Part shown: one piece after another, positions 5,535 to 9,012 of the stretch
Numbering within the stretch: the stretch's first letter is position 1
Layout of the letters: every line of letters begins with the position of its first letter
Assembly (NCBI GenBank): GCA_022750355.1
Contig: JAKIVW010000071.1
Location: 1-9,012, forward strand
DNA: 9,012 nt
Direction: 5' to 3'
Source of the DNA: Thermoplasmata archaeon
GTDB lineage: Archaea; Thermoplasmatota; Thermoplasmata; Lutacidiplasmatales; UBA184
Notes under the pieces: model-generated
Database searches by the model: none
What the model was told of the DNA's origin: nothing
The model's input: only the letters and a program-made list of their open reading frames with translations
Translations under genes and position numbers: made by a program

Positions 5535-8534
5535 CTAGCGGTAGATGGTCTCCGCGTCGGCAGGGGGCTCGGGCGACTCCCCAGCGGAGGAGGGCGCGCC
5601 GGGGGCGGAAGAACCGCCGCGCCGGCGCCCGACGAGCCAGACGGCGGCGAGGGCGACCACGGCGACCCCCGCGCCGACCCCGACCCAGATGTAGACCGTA
5701 GGCGCGGCGGACGGCACGGAGGTCCCGGTGGTCGTGTTCGGCGCGAGCGAGACGTTCAGGGTCGTGGTCCGACCCGCCGTCACCGTGGCGGTCGTCGTGA
5801 ACGCGACATATCCGGCCGCGCTCGCCGCCAGCGCGTAGTGGCCGGGCGTTAAGCTCACGTTGTAACGGCCGCCGCTCGTGGCGGTCACCGTCCCGTTGAT
5901 CGTGAGGCGAACGGAAGCGGGGTCCACCGTGCCGGCCAGGAACCCGTGCGGGCCGGGGCCGACGGCGGTGAAGGCGACAGTGCGGGTGATGTCCGCCCCG
6001 GCGACCGTGATGTTCCCTGCGACCGGAACCGCGACGTACCCGGCCGCGGAGAGGAGGAACGGGTAAGTGCCGTTCACCGCGAGGAAGGGGATCGACGTGT
6101 TGGCGGAAGTTCGGAGGGTCCCGTCGAACGATACGGTCCAGTTCGCGCCCGGGCCGAGGCCCGTCTCGTTGAACGTGACCGTGTACGATTTGCTGACGAG
6201 CGAAGGCTCGACCGCCAATTCCGTGGAGGCGGTTCCCGAGAGGCCCGAGCCGTCGGTCAGTACGACCATGATGGTGTAGTTCCCGACGCGGTTGGGAGTG
6301 CAATTCAGCACCCGCACGTCCGCCGACCCGCACCCCGGGGGCAATGACAAGTACGCGAACGAGAGCGGCGGCGTGGCGAACAGCTCCGAGGTGGAGACCA
6401 GGGTCGAGTTCCCCAGAACGAAGGCCGAGGGGGACGCCGCGACGAACGTCCCGTCCGGACCGAGCGCGACGATCGCGACCGTCCCGTTGGAAAGGTCGGG
6501 GGCGAAGAACAGGCTGTGGGCCGGATCGACCGCGCCCTGGCCGTAGCTCCACAAGGGCACCGCGACGATCACGGAGCTCCCCGGCGAGTAGAGCTCGAGC
6601 CCGTTGTAGTCCATCACCCCCACCGCACCGGTGGTTCCATCCGCAAGGAGGTCCCCTCCGCCGGATCCGTTGAGGGTGAATTCTAGGTCGAGGCTCCCCG
6701 GGCTCAGCACATCGGTCACTGCGCCGGTTCCGACGTAGAGGGAGCCGTCCGCCGGGTCGAACCCAATCGAAAACAAGTTGGGGTCCGAGGGAAGGTCCGC
6801 GGCCCCCGTTACGTCGAACGAGGTCAGACTGACCGCGGCCACGTAGGGACGGTTGCCACTGAGCGGACCGCCAATCCCACTCGCGAAGACGGTCCCGAGT
6901 CCGGGGTTGAGCGCGAGTCCCTCGGCGTAGTCGAACGGGGTCGTCGCGACCAAGGCACCGTTCGACGCGTTCAGGAACGTCAGGTTCGTCCCGTCCGCCT
7001 CGGCCACGACGAGGAGGCCCGAACTGGCATCGTAGGCGAGTTCGGTCGGCTGTCCGACGAGGGGGAAGGTCGACTCGACGCGGAGCGTGCTGGCGTTCAG
7101 GACCGAGATCTGGTTCGGGAGCTGGTCGGCGACGAAGATGCGGTCGGTCGCGGCATCGACGAGCAGGTACATTGGGGTCGTGGCCAGTTGGACCCGGGCC
7201 GGAGAGGTCCACGGGCCCTCTGAGTAGGCGACCAACGAATCGGTCTGCCCGTCCGCGACCAGGACCGCATCAATCCGTGGGTCGTACGCGACGGCGAGCG
7301 GGTACGCCCCCAGGGTCGTGTGCGCCTTCGGTAGTGCCGTGAGGTCGTCGAGCGCGACGAGGCTCGCATTCCCGTCGACGAGGACTACCATGCTCGAGCC
7401 GTTCGGGTCGAACAGGACCGCCCCCGGCGCCGGCCCTACCGCTTCCAGGCCCTCCACGGTGAAATTGAACGGATTCACGATCGTCATATTGGCGCTCCCC
7501 GCGTTGGCGATGAACACCTCGTCCCCGACCGGGTCCCACGCGACACCGTCGGGCTGCGCGCCGGTCGGGACCACGCCCACGACCGTGTGCGACGAGGCGT
7601 TGAGGACCGTGACGTTGCTGGCGTTGGAGATCGTCACGAAGACCTCGTTCTCCACCGGGTCGTAGGCGAGGGCCCCGACGTTTCCGGGGACCGGAACGAC
7701 GGCGCCGAACACTTGGCTCGAGAGGTTCAGGACGTCGACCTCGTCCTGGGCCGAGAGACCGACGTACATCCAATTGCTGGTCGGGTCGATGACGGTGGCG
7801 CCCACCGCGACGGAGCTCTGCAGGGAGACCGACACGACCGGCGAGCCGGTGGCCGGGTCGTACCCGTTGATCGTGTCCGAGTACGTCGCCGCCTCGTACA
7901 GCAACTGGTCCGTCGGGTCGTACTCCAGAGCTCCGACGACCCCGCCGGCCGGCCAGGTCGGCCCCCACGACCCCGTCGAGAGGTTGTAGCCGGTGAGGTT
8001 GGAGTAGATGTGCAGCCCGACGAGCGCCTGCGTCCCGATGTAGATGCAGTTCGTCCCGGGGTCGAAGGCGATCCCCCCGACCTCGGAGCCGTTGGCGGTC
8101 GGGATGGAGATGACCCCGTCCAGAGCGTACGTGGACGCGTTGATTTCGAGGATCTGCTCGTAGTTCCCGCAGCTCACGAAGAGCTGGCCGTCGCCCTCCG
8201 TCAGGCCGCCCGTCACGGGACAGTTCGTCTCGCTCGGCAATCCCGGGACCACTGTGTCGTTGCGGAGGACGAGGGAGCGGACCAGCGTCGGCGCCTGCGG
8301 AGGAGGCGGACCGTGCAGCGCGGCGGCTTCCCCCGGTGTGATCGGCACGCGGACCGGGGTCATCCGGGGAGCGGCGAGCGTGGGGGACAACCTCGCGGGA
8401 CCCACGGACGAGATCGCCGCGGTCACCACCACGAGGAGGACGACCGTGAGAACGACGGCCGCCGACACGGGGGCGATTCCGACCCGGCAGTCCGGGAAGG
8501 AGCGCCGGCGGGGTGGGTCGCTGTGGGAGCGCAT
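5535..8534 (-). CDS. Large surface glycoprotein with pilin-like N-terminus, YVTN beta-propeller, Ig-like, YTVTF and PEGA-like domains
   Basis: A 999-residue membrane-anchored exoprotein. Order: basic N-terminus (RRR, 9-11); hydrophobic segment ~20-42 preceded by CRVGIAPV, resembling archaeal type IV pilin N-termini; Pro/Ala-rich linker to ~85; about 14 beta-propeller-like repeats (109-700), most with a [ALV]xxDP turn followed by a strand like EVFVTI; an Ig-like domain with PPGCGS/LNCTP cysteines (C735, C745); YTVTFNETGLGPGANW (784-799), typical of Thermoplasmata and Thermoproteota surface proteins; a PEGA/carboxypeptidase-regulatory-like domain (~864-931); Thr/Ser linker; transmembrane helix ~947-968; and RRR plus a short cytoplasmic tail. 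I counted 30 N-x-S/T sequons. Charges predict both ends inside and the bulk outside. The role is likely adhesion, ligand binding or cell-envelope structure; no catalytic site is evident. ATG 8534 is supported by the signal segment and a TATA-like box 30 nt upstream. Confidence 0.9.
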   Translation of the reverse strand: MRSHSDPPRRRSFPDCRVGIAPVSAAVVLTVVLLVVVTAAISSVGPARLSPTLAAPRMTPVRVPITPGEAAALHGPPPPQAPTLVRSLVLRNDTVVPGLPSETNCPVTGGLTEGDGQLFVSCGNYEQILEINASTYALDGVISIPTANGSEVGGIAFDPGTNCIYIGTQALVGLHIYSNLTGYNLSTGSWGPTWPAGGVVGALEYDPTDQLLYEAATYSDTINGYDPATGSPVVSVSLQSSVAVGATVIDPTSNWMYVGLSAQDEVDVLNLSSQVFGAVVPVPGNVGALAYDPVENEVFVTISNASNVTVLNASSHTVVGVVPTGAQPDGVAWDPVGDEVFIANAGSANMTIVNPFNFTVEGLEAVGPAPGAVLFDPNGSSMVVLVDGNASLVALDDLTALPKAHTTLGAYPLAVAYDPRIDAVLVADGQTDSLVAYSEGPWTSPARVQLATTPMYLLVDAATDRIFVADQLPNQISVLNASTLRVESTFPLVGQPTELAYDASSGLLVVAEADGTNLTFLNASNGALVATTPFDYAEGLALNPGLGTVFASGIGGPLSGNRPYVAAVSLTSFDVTGAADLPSDPNLFSIGFDPADGSLYVGTGAVTDVLSPGSLDLEFTLNGSGGGDLLADGTTGAVGVMDYNGLELYSPGSSVIVAVPLWSYGQGAVDPAHSLFFAPDLSNGTVAIVALGPDGTFVAASPSAFVLGNSTLVSTSELFATPPLSFAYLSLPPGCGSADVRVLNCTPNRVGNYTIMVVLTDGSGLSGTASTELAVEPSLVSKSYTVTFNETGLGPGANWTVSFDGTLRTSANTSIPFLAVNGTYPFLLSAAGYVAVPVAGNITVAGADITRTVAFTAVGPGPHGFLAGTVDPASVRLTINGTVTATSGGRYNVSLTPGHYALAASAAGYVAFTTTATVTAGRTTTLNVSLAPNTTTGTSVPSAAPTVYIWVGVGAGVAVVALAAVWLVGRRRGGSSAPGAPSSAGESPEPPADAETIYR
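6435..8210 (-). repeat. Coding repeats: about 14 YVTN/NHL-like beta-propeller blades
   Basis: Within the surface protein, residues ~109-700 contain a degenerate repeat of roughly 41-51 residues. Motif positions (residue of the [xx]DP turn segment) are near 109, 154, 202, 247, 288, 330, 372, 413, 457, 498, 539, 590, 636 and 668. Clear examples are IAFDPGTNCIYIG, LAYDPVENEVFVT, VAWDPVGDEVFIA and IGFDPADGSLYVG. Fourteen blades would fit two seven-bladed propellers; the last two or three repeats are weaker, so the count is approximate. Confidence 0.7.
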
Positions 8535-8560
8535 CGTGTCGGGCCGGCAACGAGAATTGC

Positions 8561-8567
8561 TATTTAC
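8561..8567 (-). promoter_or_regulatory. TATA-like box for the surface glycoprotein gene
   Basis: On the minus strand this reads GTAAATA and stands out in a GC-rich region. Its centre is about 30 bases before the ATG at 8534, predicting a transcript with at most a few leader bases. No Shine-Dalgarno sequence lies before the ATG. Confidence 0.55.
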
Positions 8568-8672
8568 GCTCGGGAGACGGGACCGGAACGGACGGGTCGC
8601 CGGGAGGTTCCGGTGACCCTCGCGGGGGAAACGCTCCGTTCCCGACCTGTTTCAACGCCCCCCGAGCGGTCG

Positions 8673-8680
8673 CTTTAGAG
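8673..8680 (+). promoter_or_regulatory. TATA-like box for the gene at the right edge
   Basis: CTTTAGAG is the only A/T-rich run between 8655 and the ATG at 8714. Its centre is about 37 bases before that ATG, which would give a leader near 10 nt. It points away from the surface-protein promoter, making 8535-8713 a divergent regulatory region. Confidence 0.4.
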
Positions 8681-8713
8681 GCGCCCCGGCCGTCGAACGG
8701 TTCCGGTCGTTCG

Positions 8714-9012
8714 ATGCTCGATGTCTTCGCGATCCCCGAAAATCTCCTCGGAGAGGAGACGCTCCCGGCCCCGTTCGCTCCGCCGGAGGAGACCCGGATC
8801 CGTCCGCCGCGACTCCCTCCCCGGTTCCGTCTCGCGCCCCGCCTCCATCGGGCCCGTACGACGGCGGGGTTGCCGTCCTCCCCGGCGCTGTTTCCCTGGC
8901 TCGCGCGCCGCTTCGCCCCGGGGCAGCTCACGCTCTGGACCGGCGCCCGCGCCGCCCTCGACCCGGTCCTCGAGCTCCTCTACGCGGGGAACGCGCTCGG
9001 CCGCGGCCGCAT
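8714..9012 (+). CDS. Partial gene, possibly RecA/RadB-like protein with degenerate P-loop
   Basis: An open frame runs from ATG 8714 to the window edge with no stop (99 complete codons), so the 3' end is missing. It begins MLDVFAIPENLLGEET, then a proline/arginine-rich linker (~18-48), then PALFPWLARRFAPGQLTLWTGARAALDPVLELLYAGNALGRGR. The segment APGQLTLWTGA resembles the strand before the Walker A loop in RecA/RadA/RadB-type ATPases (compare the pattern RGxxTxxxG), but where GPPGSGKT is expected the sequence is GARAALDPV, with no lysine. If the resemblance holds, this would be a non-ATP-binding paralog; this is a tentative inference from a short fragment. Third-position G/C bias and a TATA-like box 37 nt upstream support real coding. 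An overlapping minus-strand frame covers the promoter region and is less credible. Confidence 0.55.
   Translation, partial: MLDVFAIPENLLGEETLPAPFAPPEETRIRPPRLPPRFRLAPRLHRARTTAGLPSSPALFPWLARRFAPGQLTLWTGARAALDPVLELLYAGNALGRGR

Larger units (their letters stand above)
8535..8713. other. Divergent intergenic region with three copies of an 8-bp element
   Basis: This 179-nt gap holds no gene I can support. Besides the two TATA-like boxes it contains ACCGGAAC at 8582-8589 and its reverse complement GTTCCGGT at 8607-8614 and 8700-8707. The first two form an inverted pair; the third lies just before the rightward ATG, near the predicted start site. These could be operator half-sites, but an 8-bp GC-rich word may recur by chance in such DNA. 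Confidence 0.3.

Noticed and set aside
5353..7212. 619-codon minus-strand frame overlapping the surface-protein gene in another frame
   Set aside because: Arginine-rich product without structure; the alternative frame has signal, repeats, sequons and a membrane anchor.
6435..8210. Recently duplicated DNA or a CRISPR-like array
   Set aside because: The periodicity is at the protein level only, with diverged DNA and no identical repeats or uniform spacers.
7270..8550. 426-codon minus-strand frame in another frame of the surface-protein gene
   Set aside because: Arg/Gly/Pro-rich frameshift shadow lacking the hydrophobic N-terminus and repeats of the real frame.
7587..8678. 363-codon plus-strand frame opposite the surface-protein N-terminal half
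   Set aside because: Antisense shadow of Arg/Asp/Val-rich composition that also runs through the promoter region of the real gene.
8560..8931. 123-codon minus-strand frame at the right end
   Set aside because: It spans both TATA-like boxes and lies opposite a more credible plus-strand gene; the product is low complexity (Arg/Gly/Ser).

Overview
The window looks like a stretch of high-GC archaeal chromosome, most likely from the Thermoplasmata (Euryarchaeota in the broad sense); this placement is an inference. The points for it are: a surface protein with a pilin-like N-terminus, dense N-glycosylation sequons and the YTVTF(N/T)E(T/S)GL domain common in Thermoplasmata and Thermoproteota exoproteins; TATA-like boxes 25-38 nt upstream of start codons that mostly lack a Shine-Dalgarno sequence; and a bacterial-type DNA gyrase, which many euryarchaea acquired from bacteria. 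GC is very high throughout, so long antisense open frames are abundant and were discounted.

Layout from left to right. Positions 2-2440 (+) hold the 3' ~95% of gyrA (gyrase subunit A), cut by the window edge. A 58-residue zinc ribbon gene (2418-2594, +) overlaps the end of gyrA by 23 nt and has its own ribosome binding site inside the gyrA tail. Facing it, only 12 nt away, is a dihydropteroate synthase gene (folP-like, 2607-3506, -). A compact 85-nt divergent promoter region separates this from a P-loop nucleotide-kinase-like gene (3592-4281, +), followed by a DUF72/YecE-family gene (4334-5098, +) and a small uncharacterised gene (about 5189-5410, +).

An apparent bidirectional terminator (5457-5531: two hairpins flanking an AAAATTTT island) separates these from the largest gene, a 999-residue double-anchored surface glycoprotein on the minus strand (5535-8534). 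It has an N-terminal pilin-like membrane segment, about 14 YVTN-like beta-propeller repeats, an Ig-like domain, the YTVTF domain, a PEGA-like domain and a C-terminal membrane anchor. A 179-nt divergent promoter region leads to a partial gene at the right edge (8714 onward, +) that may encode a RecA/RadB-like protein with a degenerate P-loop.

The genes are mostly housekeeping or orphan genes with separate promoters, apart from the gyrA/zinc-ribbon pair, which looks translationally coupled. I see no CRISPR array, transposon, tRNA or rRNA, and no clear defence or novel multi-gene system. The items most worth a second look are the leucine at the quinolone-determining position of GyrA, the coupled zinc ribbon, the architecture of the surface glycoprotein, the symmetric terminator and the truncated gene at the right edge.
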